Positions 31,103 to 39,018 of a DNA stretch of 39,018 bases are shown here, piece by piece. The DNA comes from Streptomyces scabichelini (GTDB lineage Bacteria > Actinomycetota > Actinomycetes > Streptomycetales > Streptomycetaceae). A program made the translations under genes and the position numbers. The notes under the pieces are model-generated. The model was not told where the DNA came from, made no database searches, and saw only the letters and a list, made by a program, of their open reading frames with translations. The DNA lies in assembly GCF_011045015.1 (NCBI RefSeq), contig NZ_JAAKZY010000090.1, positions 1-39,018 of the forward strand, given 5' to 3'. The first letter of the stretch is position 1. Each line of letters opens with the position of its first letter.

Positions 31103-33145
31103 TCAGTCGGCGGGCTGTCGCAGTACGGCGACTTCCCGGGGCGGCAGAACCAGGGTGTCGGCGTCGGCCGGACGGCCGGTCAGCAGCTCCCCGGCGAGTC
31201 CGGGCAGCGGCACCGTCTCGTCGGTGCGGTTGACCAGGAACAGATAGCGGCTGTCGGCGTCACGGCGTACGGCGAGCTCGACGCGCCCTTGTGCCTCGGC
31301 GGGCAGCTCGCTGCCGACACCCGCCGCGGCGAGCAGCCCCGGCAGCAGTCCGGCCAGCCCCTCAGGGCCGAGCCGGGTGGAGACGTACGCGGCCGAACCC
31401 CGGCCGGCGGGGCGGCGGGTGACGGCGGGGCGGTCGGCGTACGCACCGGTGCGGTAGCGGGCCAGCACCTCGACCTCCGGCTCGGTGACGGTGATCCGGT
31501 CGGTCCACAGCGAGCCCGTACCGGCGCCGTCCAGCTCGACGCTCTCACCGTCGAGCAGCGGCCCGAACTCCTCGATCCGGATGCCGAGCAGTTCACGCAG
31601 CGCGCCCGGGTAGCCGCCGAGCCAGACGTGGTCGTTCTCGTCGACGACTCCGGAGAAGTACGTGGTGATCAGGTGGCCGCCGTTCTCGGCGTACCGGGTG
31701 AGGTCCTTGGCCAGCTCGGCGGGGACGACGTGCAGCACGGGCGCGATCAGCACCCGGTGGCGGTCCAGGTCGGCGCGGGTGGTGACGATGTCGGCACGGA
31801 CACCGAGGGCGAGGAGAGCGGAGTACCAGTCGAGCGCTTCCTGGCGGTAGTCGAGCAGAGAGGTGGGGTGCGAGTCCTGCTCGCTCGCCCACCACGACTC
31901 CCAGTCGTAGACGATGCCCACCGGGGCGGGCTCGCGTTCGCTCCCCGCGACGGGCGCCAGGGCCTTGAGGGTGTCGCCGAGGGCCACCACCGCGCGGAAG
32001 AGGTCGCTGTCCTCCCCGGCGTGCGGAACCATCGCCGAGTGGTACTTCTCGGCGCCGGCCGAGGACTGCCGCCACTGGAAGTAGCACACGGCGTCGGCGC
32101 CGTGCGCGACGTGCAGCAGCGAGTCGCGGGCCAGGTCGCCGGGCCTCTTGGCCACGTTGACGGGCTGCCAGTTGACGGCGCTGGTGGAGTGCTCCATGAG
32201 GAACCAGGGCCGTCCGCCGGCGATTCCGCTGGTCAGGTTGGCGGAGAAGGACAGCTCGTCCCGGTCCTGGGGACCGGGGTGGACGTAGTGGTCGTTGGAG
32301 ACGAAGTCGATCTCGTCCGCCCAGTCCGGGTAGTTCATGCCCTTGGTGCCGTTCATCACCATGAAGTTGGTGGTGACGGGGACGTCGGGCGTGATCTGCC
32401 GGAGGACGTCGCGCTCCGCGCGCAGGTAGTCCTTCAGCGCGTCCGACGAGAAGCGCTTGAAGTCCAGTTGCTGCGTGGGGTTGGGGTGGGAGGCGGCCAG
32501 CCGGGGCGGCAGGATCTGCTCCCAGCCGCTGTAGCGCTGGGACCAGAACGCCGTGCCCCAGGCGTGGTTGAGCCCCTCCAGGGTGGTGTAGCGGGCGCGC
32601 AGCCAGTCGCGGAAGGCGCGGGCCGCGTCGTCGGAGTAGTCGTAGATGTTGTGGCAGCCCAGCTCGTTGGAGATGTGCCAGGCCACCAGCGCCGGGTGGT
32701 TCGCGTAACGGGCCGCCATCTCCCGTACCAGCCGCAGGGCGTGGTCGCGGAAGACGGGCGAGGTGGGGCGCCAGTGCTGCCGCGCCCCCGGCCACACCGT
32801 CTCACCGGTGGCGGTCACCGGGAGGATCTCCGGGTGGGCCGTGGTGAGCCAGGGCGGCGGGGAGGCGGTGGCGGTGGCCAGGTCGACGCCGATGCCGCCC
32901 TCGTGCAACAGGTCCATGACCTCGTCGAGCCAGGTGAAGTCCCACTCGTCCGGGGCCGGCTGGATGCGGGCCCAGGAGAAGATCCCCACGGAGACGACGG
33001 TGACGCCGGCTTCGCGCATCAGCCGTACGTCCTCCTCCCACACCTCACGAGACCACTGCTCGGGGTTGTAGTCGGCGCCGTAGCCGAGGCGGGGAGAGTC
33101 ACCGTCCGGCCCGCTCAGCAGGCGGGTCAGGCGGGTGGCGGTCAT
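31103..33145 (-). CDS. GH42 beta-galactosidase
   Basis: 680 residues. The catalytic TIM barrel starts GYGADYNPEQWSREVWEEDVRLMREAGVTVVSVGIFSWARIQP. The acid/base Glu161 is in WHISNELGCH and the nucleophile Glu318 in WFLMEHSTSAVNWQP. A trimerisation (GATase-like) domain and a C-terminal beta domain (LVNRTDETVPLPGLAGELL) follow. No signal peptide is seen, so it is cytoplasmic and would hydrolyse imported beta-galacto-oligosaccharides. AAGGA lies 6 bases before ATG 33145; an earlier in-frame start eight codons upstream is less likely. It sits between the sugar-binding protein and the secreted GH30 gene, linking extracellular cleavage, uptake and internal hydrolysis. Confidence 0.9.
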   Translation of the reverse strand: MTATRLTRLLSGPDGDSPRLGYGADYNPEQWSREVWEEDVRLMREAGVTVVSVGIFSWARIQPAPDEWDFTWLDEVMDLLHEGGIGVDLATATASPPPWLTTAHPEILPVTATGETVWPGARQHWRPTSPVFRDHALRLVREMAARYANHPALVAWHISNELGCHNIYDYSDDAARAFRDWLRARYTTLEGLNHAWGTAFWSQRYSGWEQILPPRLAASHPNPTQQLDFKRFSSDALKDYLRAERDVLRQITPDVPVTTNFMVMNGTKGMNYPDWADEIDFVSNDHYVHPGPQDRDELSFSANLTSGIAGGRPWFLMEHSTSAVNWQPVNVAKRPGDLARDSLLHVAHGADAVCYFQWRQSSAGAEKYHSAMVPHAGEDSDLFRAVVALGDTLKALAPVAGSEREPAPVGIVYDWESWWASEQDSHPTSLLDYRQEALDWYSALLALGVRADIVTTRADLDRHRVLIAPVLHVVPAELAKDLTRYAENGGHLITTYFSGVVDENDHVWLGGYPGALRELLGIRIEEFGPLLDGESVELDGAGTGSLWTDRITVTEPEVEVLARYRTGAYADRPAVTRRPAGRGSAAYVSTRLGPEGLAGLLPGLLAAAGVGSELPAEAQGRVELAVRRDADSRYLFLVNRTDETVPLPGLAGELLTGRPADADTLVLPPREVAVLRQPAD

Positions 33146-33200
33146 GGTGGTCCTTCCGGTGTGTCGCACGGGGCGGCAGTCAGGCCTTCGTTCCTGCTTG

Positions 33201-34535
33201 CTACTCGACGGTGAAGCCCTGCTCCTCGCCGTACTTGACGGAGGCGTCCTGCCAGGACTTCAGACCCGCGGACAGCTTGGTGTTCGAGACGTACGCCTTG
33301 CCGACGGTGTCGTTGAAGATCGAGTTGGCGTACTGCTGGAAGGGCAGGTACGACCAGTCGGCGGAGACGTTGGCCGCGGACTCGGCGAAGATCTCGTTGG
33401 CCTTCTGCCCGCCGAAGTACTCGAACTCCTTGTTCTGGAACTCCGGAGACTGGAGTTCCGCGTTGGTCGCCGGGAAGGCGCCCTCGTCGATGCGGGTCTT
33501 CACACCCTCACCGGAGTTCGCGTACTCGGTGAAGGCGTAGGCGAGTTCCTTGTTCTTGCCCAGCGTGGGCAGGGTCAGGGAGCTGCCGCCGTTCTCCGCG
33601 CTCGCCTTGTCGCCCTTGGTCCAGGCCGGCATCGGGGCCGCGCGCCAGTCACCGGAGGCGTTCGGCACACCGGTGACGAAGTTGGCGGGCATCCAGGCGC
33701 CGGTGACCAGGGTGGCGATGGTGCCGTCGCCCAGGCCCTTGTACCAGTCGTCGGTCCAGCCGGTGATGGGCGCGAGGAGCTTCTCGTCGATGAGCGGCTG
33801 CCAGGTGTCGGTGTACTTCTTGGCGCCCGCGTCCGAGAAGTCGATCTTCACCTTGGTGCCGTCGACCTTGTAGGGACGTGAACCGGCCTGCCACAGCATG
33901 CTGGTGGTGCCGCCCGCGTCACCGGCGTCGGCGGCGATGAACGACTTCGGGTCGGCCTTGTTCAGCTTGCGGGCCGCCTCGACGTACTCGTCCCAGGTGG
34001 TGGGCACAGCGATCTTGTGCTTGTCGAAGACCTTCTTGTTGTAGAACATCGCCATCGGACCGGAGTCCATCGGCAGGCCGTAGACGGCGTCACCCTCGCT
34101 CACCGCGTTCCACGGACCCGGGGTGTACTTGGACTTCAGCTTGTCGGCGCCGTAGGGCGTCAGGTCGGAGAGGCCCTTGGTGAGGGCGTACTGGCTCAGC
34201 GCGAAGTACTCGACCTGCGCGACGTCGGGGACGCCCTTCTCGGCCGAGATGGCGTTCGTCAGGGCCGTGTAGTGCTTGTCGCCCGACCGCTCGCCGACGA
34301 GGTTGATCTTGACCTTGGGGTACTTCTTCTCGAAGTCGGCGGCGACCGACTTGAGCGTCGGTTCCCAGGCCCAGACCGTGACCGTGCCGCCCTTCTTCAG
34401 GGCCGCGTCGATGTCGTTGGCGGAGACCGGCTCCCCGCCGGAGCTGTCGTCGGAGTCGCCGCAGGCGGTCGCGCCGAGAGCCAGGGCGGAGACGAGGGCT
34501 ATGCCGCGCAGCAGGCGGCTGGTTGTTCTGCGCAT
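33201..34535 (-). CDS. Sugar ABC transporter substrate-binding lipoprotein
   Basis: 444 residues, family 1 extracellular solute-binding protein. The lipoprotein signal RRTTSRLLRGIALVSALALGATAC gives Cys25. Mature motifs include GGTVTVWAWEP, YPKVKINLVGE, PDVAQVEYFALSQYALTKGL, VYGLPMDSGPMAMFYNKKVFDK and GSSLTLPTLGKNKELAYAFTEYANSGEG. Context indicates binding of beta-1,6-galacto-oligosaccharides released by the GH30 enzyme. ATG at 34535 has GGAAG 7 bases upstream. It is the third gene of the operon, after the two permeases. Confidence 0.9.
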   Translation of the reverse strand: MRRTTSRLLRGIALVSALALGATACGDSDDSSGGEPVSANDIDAALKKGGTVTVWAWEPTLKSVAADFEKKYPKVKINLVGERSGDKHYTALTNAISAEKGVPDVAQVEYFALSQYALTKGLSDLTPYGADKLKSKYTPGPWNAVSEGDAVYGLPMDSGPMAMFYNKKVFDKHKIAVPTTWDEYVEAARKLNKADPKSFIAADAGDAGGTTSMLWQAGSRPYKVDGTKVKIDFSDAGAKKYTDTWQPLIDEKLLAPITGWTDDWYKGLGDGTIATLVTGAWMPANFVTGVPNASGDWRAAPMPAWTKGDKASAENGGSSLTLPTLGKNKELAYAFTEYANSGEGVKTRIDEGAFPATNAELQSPEFQNKEFEYFGGQKANEIFAESAANVSADWSYLPFQQYANSIFNDTVGKAYVSNTKLSAGLKSWQDASVKYGEEQGFTVE

Positions 34536-34620
34536 GGAGGTGCTTCCACTTCTTCGTGGGTGGGACAGGGCGAGGGTGAAATGCGTGAAGTTGCGTGGGG
34601 CGTGGGGCCTTCGGGGAGGG

Positions 34621-35571
34621 CTACTCCTTGACGCTTCCGGCGGCGAGCCCGGACTGCCAGTACTTCTGCAGCAGCAGGAACGCGGCGATCAGCGGCACGA
34701 TGGTGAGCAGCGAACCGGTGATCACCAGGTTGAAGATCACGTCACCGCCGATCGTCTCGGCCTGGGAGTTCCAGGCACTCAGCCCCAGAGTCAGGGGATA
34801 CCAGTCCGGGTCCTTGAGCATGATCAACGGCAGGAAGTAGTTGTTCCACGTCGCGACCGTGGTGAACAACAGGACGGTCACGATGCCGGGGGCGAGCAGC
34901 GGCAGGGCGACCTGGAAGAAGGTGCGCGCCTCGCTCGCTCCGTCCACACGGGCGGCCTCCATCAGTTCGGTGGGGATGGCCTCGGTGGCGAAGACCCACA
35001 TCAGATACAGGCCGAAGGGCGAGACGAGCGAGGGCAGGATCACCGCCCACGGGGTGTCGGTCAGCCCCATCTTGCTGAACATCAGGAAGGTCGGCACCGC
35101 GAGCGCGGTGCCCGGGACGGCGACGGCACCGATGACCGTGGCGAAGACGCCGCGCTTGCCGGGGAAGTCGAACTTCGCCAGTGCATAGCCGCCCAGGATC
35201 GCCAGGAAGGTGGCGCCGCCGGCACCGAGGACGACGTACAGCAGGGTGTTCAGCAGCCAGCGGGTGAAGATGCCGTCGTTGTACGCGAACGTGTCGCTGA
35301 TGTTGGACCACAGGGCGAAGTCGTCGGCGAACCACAGCCCGGACGAGTCGGCCAGCCCTTCCTGGGTCTTGGTGGCACTGATGACCAGCCAGATCAGCGG
35401 CACCACGGTGTAGAGCAGCATCAGGCCGGTGAGCACGGTCAGCAGCACACTGCGCTTGGGGCGCCCGGGGGTGTGCTTCTTGCGGGGCGTACGCAGCCGG
35501 GGGGTGCCCTTGCCCGCGCCGGTGGCCGGAGCGGCCGGGGACTGGGCGGCGGCGGTGAGAGGGGTGCTCAT
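34621..35571 (-). CDS. Sugar ABC transporter permease (MalG-type)
   Basis: 316 residues with six predicted membrane helices after a long cytoplasmic N-terminus (about 40 residues, Ala/Pro/Lys/Arg-rich). The EAA loop is MEAARVDGASEARTFFQVALPLLAPG, which contacts the ATPase. The C-terminus LLLQKYWQSGLAAGSVKE is typical of MalG-type carbohydrate uptake permeases. ATG at 35571 lies 4 bp after the upstream permease stop, with GGGAG inside that gene's end. No ATP-binding subunit is encoded in the locus, so it should use a shared ATPase. Confidence 0.9.
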   Translation of the reverse strand: MSTPLTAAAQSPAAPATGAGKGTPRLRTPRKKHTPGRPKRSVLLTVLTGLMLLYTVVPLIWLVISATKTQEGLADSSGLWFADDFALWSNISDTFAYNDGIFTRWLLNTLLYVVLGAGGATFLAILGGYALAKFDFPGKRGVFATVIGAVAVPGTALAVPTFLMFSKMGLTDTPWAVILPSLVSPFGLYLMWVFATEAIPTELMEAARVDGASEARTFFQVALPLLAPGIVTVLLFTTVATWNNYFLPLIMLKDPDWYPLTLGLSAWNSQAETIGGDVIFNLVITGSLLTIVPLIAAFLLLQKYWQSGLAAGSVKE

Positions 35572-35575
35572 CGGG

Positions 35576-36502
35576 TCACGCTCCCTTGCGCATGCCGCGA
35601 AGCTGCACGATGTAGGCGATCACCATGGTGATCAGCCCCATGATGATGGCGACCGCCGCGGAGTAGTTCTGCTGCTGGCCGTTGAAGGACAGCGAGTATG
35701 TGTAGAAGTTCGGCGTGTAGTCCGTCGTGATGGCGTTGCGCGCCAACTGCCGCAGGATGTTCGGCTCGTTGAAGAGCTGGAAGCTGCCGATGATCGAGAA
35801 GATCGTCGCGATGACGAGGGCACCGCGGATGGCGGGGAGCTTGATGGCGGTGATGACGCGGAACTGTCCGGCGCCGTCGATCTCCGCGGCCTCGTAGAGC
35901 GAGTGCGGGATGACCCGCAGCGCAGAGTAGAAGATCAGCATGTTGTAGCCGACGAACTCCCAGGTGACGATGTTGCCGATCGACGCCAGGACCAGATCGG
36001 TCGAAAGCGGGTTGGGCAGGGTGACACCGAAGGCTTCGTTGATGTCGCCGACCAGGCCGTAGCGGGTGCCGTACATGAAGCCCCACATCAGGGTGGCGAC
36101 CACGGCGGGTACCGCGTACGGCAGGAAGATCGTGATCCGGAAGAAGCTCTTGCCGTACAGCCGCCCGCTGTCCAGGGCGAGAGCGATGAGCAGGGCGATG
36201 CCCAGCATGATCGGCACCTGGACGACGAGGAAGAGCGAGACCCGGATGAGGGAGTCCCAGAACCGGTCGTCCTCGAGGGCCTGGGTGTAGTTGTCCAGGC
36301 CGACGAACTGGTTGCCGCCGATCAGCTGGTCCCGGAAGAGGCTCAGATAGATCGAGTAGGCGATGGGAGCCAGGAAGACAAGGGCGAAGACCGCCACGAA
36401 GGGGCCGATGAACCCCCATCCAGTCCAGGAACGGCGGTCCCGTTTCGCCGGAGGCCTGGCCGGCCGCCGATCTGCGGCCGCCGGCGGTTGTAGCGTCGTC
36501 AT
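35576..36502 (-). CDS. Sugar ABC transporter permease (MalF-type)
   Basis: 308 residues, six helices. FIGPFVAVFALVFLAPIAYSIYLSLFRDQLIGG opens the first helix and loop, FVGLDNYTQALEDDRFW is the usual periplasmic segment, and the EAA loop is LYEAAEIDGAGQFRVITAIKLPAIRG. It forms the heterodimeric channel with the downstream MalG-type permease. The start at 36502 (MTTLQPP) is used because the region further upstream holds the LacI-type operators. It is the first gene of the operon, divergent from the LacI gene. Confidence 0.9.
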   Translation of the reverse strand: MTTLQPPAAADRRPARPPAKRDRRSWTGWGFIGPFVAVFALVFLAPIAYSIYLSLFRDQLIGGNQFVGLDNYTQALEDDRFWDSLIRVSLFLVVQVPIMLGIALLIALALDSGRLYGKSFFRITIFLPYAVPAVVATLMWGFMYGTRYGLVGDINEAFGVTLPNPLSTDLVLASIGNIVTWEFVGYNMLIFYSALRVIPHSLYEAAEIDGAGQFRVITAIKLPAIRGALVIATIFSIIGSFQLFNEPNILRQLARNAITTDYTPNFYTYSLSFNGQQQNYSAAVAIIMGLITMVIAYIVQLRGMRKGA

Positions 36503-36549
36503 GTCGTTCCTCGTTCGTCCATCTCGGAACCGGCGTTGTGCGCCGCCCG

Positions 36550-36565
36550 ATGTGTACGCAAACAT
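36550..36565. promoter_or_regulatory. LacI operator O2
   Basis: ATGTGTACGCAAACAT differs from the perfect palindrome at 36595-36610 by two bases. It lies 47 bp before the permease start, where it would block transcription of the transport and galactanase operon. Confidence 0.75.
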
Positions 36566-36594
36566 CCCGCTCTGCAGAAGACCCTCAGGGTGTT

Positions 36595-36610
36595 ATGTTT
36601 ACGTAAACAT
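36595..36610. promoter_or_regulatory. LacI operator O1, perfect palindrome
   Basis: ATGTTTACGTAAACAT is a perfect 16-bp palindrome with the central CG common to LacI-family sites. It overlaps the -35 region of the LacI promoter and is 45 bp from O2, about four helical turns, which permits cooperative binding or looping. Confidence 0.82.
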
Positions 36611-36626
36611 CTGATGGCGGAATGTC

Positions 36627-36632
36627 TACACT
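36627..36632 (+). promoter_or_regulatory. -10 box of the LacI gene, leaderless start
   Basis: TACACT lies 6 bases before ATG 36639, with a -35-like TAAACA at 36604-36609 (17-bp spacing) inside operator O1. No ribosome-binding site precedes the ATG, which suggests a leaderless, autorepressed message. Confidence 0.5.
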
Positions 36633-36638
36633 GCCCCG

Positions 36639-37769
36639 ATGACGGTGGTCAAGGGTCGCCAGCGGAAACTGCGCCCCGAGAAGCGAGGGAGACCGGTGGA
36701 CACTGCTGACGGCACCCCGGCGAGCATGCCACGGGCACGAGCGCGTACCAGGAAACGGGCCGCCCGCCGCACTCAGAGTGCTTCCATGGCGGACGTCGCC
36801 CGGCTGGCCGGCGTCTCCTCCCAGACCGTCTCCAGGGTCTCCAACGGCTATGCGGGCGTGAACGAAGAGACCCGGCAACAGGTCCTCGCGGCCATGAAGG
36901 AGCTGGGCTACCGGCCCAACAGCGCCGCACGGGCGCTCAAACGCGGCGAGTTCCGCACCATCGGGGTCATCACCTTCGGCCTCTCCACCACGGGCAACGT
37001 CCGCACCCTGGAGGCGATCGCCACCTCCGCGGCCCACGAGGGCTACGCCGTCACGCTCCTGCCCGTCGCGGTCCCCACCCAGGACGAGGTGCGCGGCGCG
37101 TTCTCCCGGCTGGGGGAACTGGCCGTCGACGCCGTCATCGTCATCCTGGAGGTGCACCTGCTCGACGCGGTGGCGCTCTCCCTCCCGCCGCACGTCCAGG
37201 TCGTCGTCGCCGACTCGGACGCCGGCGACCGCTACACCGTGGTCGACACCGACCAGGCGGGCGGCAGCCGAACCGCCGTGCGCCATCTGCTCGACCTCGG
37301 CCACCGCACGGTCTGGCACCTGGCCGGTCCCGAGGAGTCCTACGCAGCGCAGCGCCGCGCCCACGCCTGGCGCACCGAACTCACCGCGGCCGGACGCACA
37401 CCACCGCCTCCCGTACGGGGCGACTGGTCGGCCGCCTCCGGCTACGAAGCCGGACTCGAACTCGCCCGCAGACCCGACTGCACGGCGATCTTCGCCGCCA
37501 ACGACCAGATGGCGCTCGGCCTGCTGCGCGCCCTGCACGAACAGGGCCGGAAGGTACCGGACGACGTCAGCGTCATCGGCTTCGACGACATCCCCGAGTC
37601 CGGCTCCTTCATGCCGCCCCTGACCACCGTCCACCAGGACTTCGCCGAGGTGGGCCGGCTCTGCGTCGAGGGCGTGCTGCGGCAGATGCACCACGAGAGG
37701 ACCGAACACGGCACCACGCTCGTGCCCACGCGACTCGTCGTACGCAAGAGCACGGCGCCGCCGCCTTGA
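36639..37769 (+). CDS. LacI-family regulator of galactan utilisation
   Basis: 376 residues from ATG 36639, with a 47-residue basic extension before the LacI headpiece (SMADVARLAGVSSQTVSRVSNGYAGVNEETRQQVLAAMKELGYRPNSAARAL). The hinge and sugar-binding core follow (FRTIGVITFGLSTTGNVRTLEAI, VVDTDQAGGSRTAVRHLLDLGHRTVWHLAGP, AIFAANDQMALGLLRALHEQG, VIGFDDIPESGSFMPPLTTVHQDFAEVG). A GTG at 36696 with GGGAG close upstream would give a shorter protein and cannot be excluded. It should repress the divergent permease-binding protein-GH42-GH30 operon through the two palindromic operators and be released by galactose or galacto-oligosaccharides (inference). Confidence 0.88.
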   Translation: MTVVKGRQRKLRPEKRGRPVDTADGTPASMPRARARTRKRAARRTQSASMADVARLAGVSSQTVSRVSNGYAGVNEETRQQVLAAMKELGYRPNSAARALKRGEFRTIGVITFGLSTTGNVRTLEAIATSAAHEGYAVTLLPVAVPTQDEVRGAFSRLGELAVDAVIVILEVHLLDAVALSLPPHVQVVVADSDAGDRYTVVDTDQAGGSRTAVRHLLDLGHRTVWHLAGPEESYAAQRRAHAWRTELTAAGRTPPPPVRGDWSAASGYEAGLELARRPDCTAIFAANDQMALGLLRALHEQGRKVPDDVSVIGFDDIPESGSFMPPLTTVHQDFAEVGRLCVEGVLRQMHHERTEHGTTLVPTRLVVRKSTAPPP

Positions 37770-37846
37770 CCTGCTGATCCCCCGATCGTAGGAAGGTCCC
37801 TCGGGCGGAACGGTTCGGCACGTTTGCGGATGCTTACGGTCCGCAT

Positions 37847-39018
37847 ATGACCGTGCCATTCCAGAGGACCGCCGTGGACGCTGTGCCCTCCATGGACGCT
37901 GTGCCCTCCATGGACACCCAGGTCGCCGTGGATGTCGCCGCCCGCCCGGACCGGCCGAGTGTCACCGCGCTGCGGCTCTCCGCGTTCGCCGCACACCGGC
38001 GCACGGAGTTCCCACTCGGGCCGCTGACCCTCTTCGCGGGGCCGAGCGGCAGCGGCAAGAGCAGCGCACTGCGGGCGTACGAGGCACTGGCGCGACTGGG
38101 CGGCGGGGCGCCGCTGGGCGAGGTGTTCCCGGATCCCGGTGCCTGCGTTCCCGAGCGGGCGCGGCCCGACGCCCAGCGGCGGCGCGGCTTCCGCATCGGC
38201 TGTACGGTCGCAGGACCCGCCGGAGTCGCACGGCTCGACCTCGCCGTGCAGGCCGAGCCCGAACTCCGTATCGTGGGCGAGCGGTTGACGGCCGACGGCG
38301 TGACCCTGCTGGAGACGGCCCTGCGCGACCCGAGCCGCCCCACCGTGCAGGCGGCCTGGCACACGGCGGGCTCGTCCCCCGTGACCCGGGCCCCGCTCCC
38401 GGACGACCGGCTCGGCACCGCCCTGCTGCCCCTGCGTGTGGCCGGCAAGACGGACGGCCAGCGCCAGGTCCTCGCCGCCGCCGAGCAGATGGTGGTCGCC
38501 CTGCGGTCCGTCTTCGCCTGCGACCCGGCTCCCCGGCATATGCGCGCCGCCGTGCCGCTCGGCGCGGGGCGACTGCTCCGAGGCTGCGGCAACCTCGCCG
38601 AGGTGCTGTGGCGTACGCGGTCGGAGTGCGCGCGGCGGCACGGGCAGCTCGTCGCGGCGGTACGGGAGGGATGTGCGGGACGGGTCGTCGACGTGCTGGC
38701 CCAGCAGGTGTCATCCGGCGGGACGGGCGCGGGGGCGGTGCCGACGGTTCGGGCGCTGCTCGACCGGGGCGACGGGCTGCGGACGCCTCTCGGACTGCTG
38801 GGGGACGGGGAGTTGAGGTACCTGGCCCTCGCTCTGGTGCTGCTCACCGGGCCGGGTGTGCTGGAGGTCGACACGGCGGGGGAGGTGCCCGAGGCGCTTC
38901 AGACGCTGACCGTTCTCGCCGACGGCCTGGACCGGGATCTCGACGTACGGCAGCGGGAGACGCTCGGACGGCTGGCGGCGCGGATGTGCGAGCGCGGGCA
39001 CATCCGGCTGGTGGGGGC
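37847..39018 (+). CDS. AAA-family ATP/GTP-binding protein, 3' end outside the window
   Basis: About 390 codons are visible and the frame is still open at the right edge. Walker A is FAGPSGSGKSSALRAYEAL (about 63-81), directly after a short beta-strand segment TALRLSAFAAHRRTEFPLGPLTLF, the layout of SMC/RecF-like AAA_15/AAA_21 ATPases. GDGELRYLALALVLL near residue 325 is the likely signature region, and GVLEVDTAGEVPEAL fits a Walker B strand. The function is unknown; similar Streptomyces proteins are annotated ATP-binding proteins. ATG at 37847 lacks a ribosome-binding site; the next methionines are at codons 16 and 22. The first codons include an 18-bp tandem duplication. Confidence 0.7.
   Translation, partial: MTVPFQRTAVDAVPSMDAVPSMDTQVAVDVAARPDRPSVTALRLSAFAAHRRTEFPLGPLTLFAGPSGSGKSSALRAYEALARLGGGAPLGEVFPDPGACVPERARPDAQRRRGFRIGCTVAGPAGVARLDLAVQAEPELRIVGERLTADGVTLLETALRDPSRPTVQAAWHTAGSSPVTRAPLPDDRLGTALLPLRVAGKTDGQRQVLAAAEQMVVALRSVFACDPAPRHMRAAVPLGAGRLLRGCGNLAEVLWRTRSECARRHGQLVAAVREGCAGRVVDVLAQQVSSGGTGAGAVPTVRALLDRGDGLRTPLGLLGDGELRYLALALVLLTGPGVLEVDTAGEVPEALQTLTVLADGLDRDLDVRQRETLGRLAARMCERGHIRLVG
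37877..37912. repeat. 18-bp tandem duplication at the start of the ATPase gene
   Basis: GACGCTGTGCCCTCCATG is repeated exactly at 37877-37894 and 37895-37912. It keeps the frame, repeats DAVPSM, and duplicates a possible start ATG. Confidence 0.85.

Noticed and set aside
29364..31247. Plus-strand frame of 627 codons
   Set aside because: It lies opposite the GH30 gene, whose signal peptide, catalytic residues and ribosome-binding site are clear.
37834..38874. Minus-strand frames near the right end
   Set aside because: They are Ser/Arg/Pro-rich shadows. The plus strand holds a continuous frame with a Walker A motif running off the window.

Overview
The window is chromosomal DNA of a Streptomyces or close relative. 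The supports are very high GC, strong G/C bias at third codon positions, GTG and TTG starts, leaderless-looking promoters, TTA codons so rare that I found only two (both regulatory candidates), and actinobacterial families (DUF3152, SepF paralog, fused ModBC). I saw no rRNA, tRNA, CRISPR array, insertion sequence or prophage. It is an accessory and catabolic region made of several compact operons.

Layout. 1-460: no convincing gene. 461-6694 (minus strand): secreted alpha/beta hydrolase, FAD-dependent oxidoreductase, MocR/PdxR-type regulator, free-standing B3/B4 tRNA-editing-like protein, LysE-type exporter and an ECF sigma factor. A 31-bp element framed by direct TGAGCAG repeats lies about 45 bp upstream of both the FAD gene and the sigma gene. 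6824-8270: an orphan 3' gene fragment, a DUF3152 metalloprotease-like protein and a frameshifted gene remnant. 8493-13525: catalase-like protein, GNAT acetyltransferase, a LysR regulator divergent from a DJ-1/PfpI protein, and a beta-hydroxyacid dehydrogenase. 13621-18420: a flavin electron-transfer set (ApbE, FMN-binding protein, ferric-reductase-like membrane protein) divergent from a two-component system. 18660-22906: GntR regulator and a four-gene aromatic catabolic operon matching the gallate lower pathway (galB, galC, galD), with a type I extradiol dioxygenase where a LigAB-type enzyme would be expected.

22914-28828: HSL-type esterase with a 23-bp palindrome upstream, an FHA protein, and the molybdate set (HTH-TOBE protein, ModA, fused ModB-ModC), then a SepF-like protein. 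A strong bidirectional hairpin at 28865-28907 ends this block. 28947-37769: a beta-1,6-galactan utilisation locus with GH30, GH42, a sugar-binding protein, two permeases and a divergent LacI regulator that has two palindromic operators. No ATPase is present, so a shared MsiK-like ATPase elsewhere is expected. 37847-end: start of an ATP-binding protein that runs off the window.

The best candidates for new biology are the gallate-like operon with a VOC-fold ring-cleavage enzyme; the shared direct-repeat element joining the FAD oxidoreductase, the MocR/LysE/B3-B4 genes and a TTA-containing sigma gene; and the TCS-linked flavin electron-transfer set. Short tandem duplications, several of them at gene ends, recur across the window.
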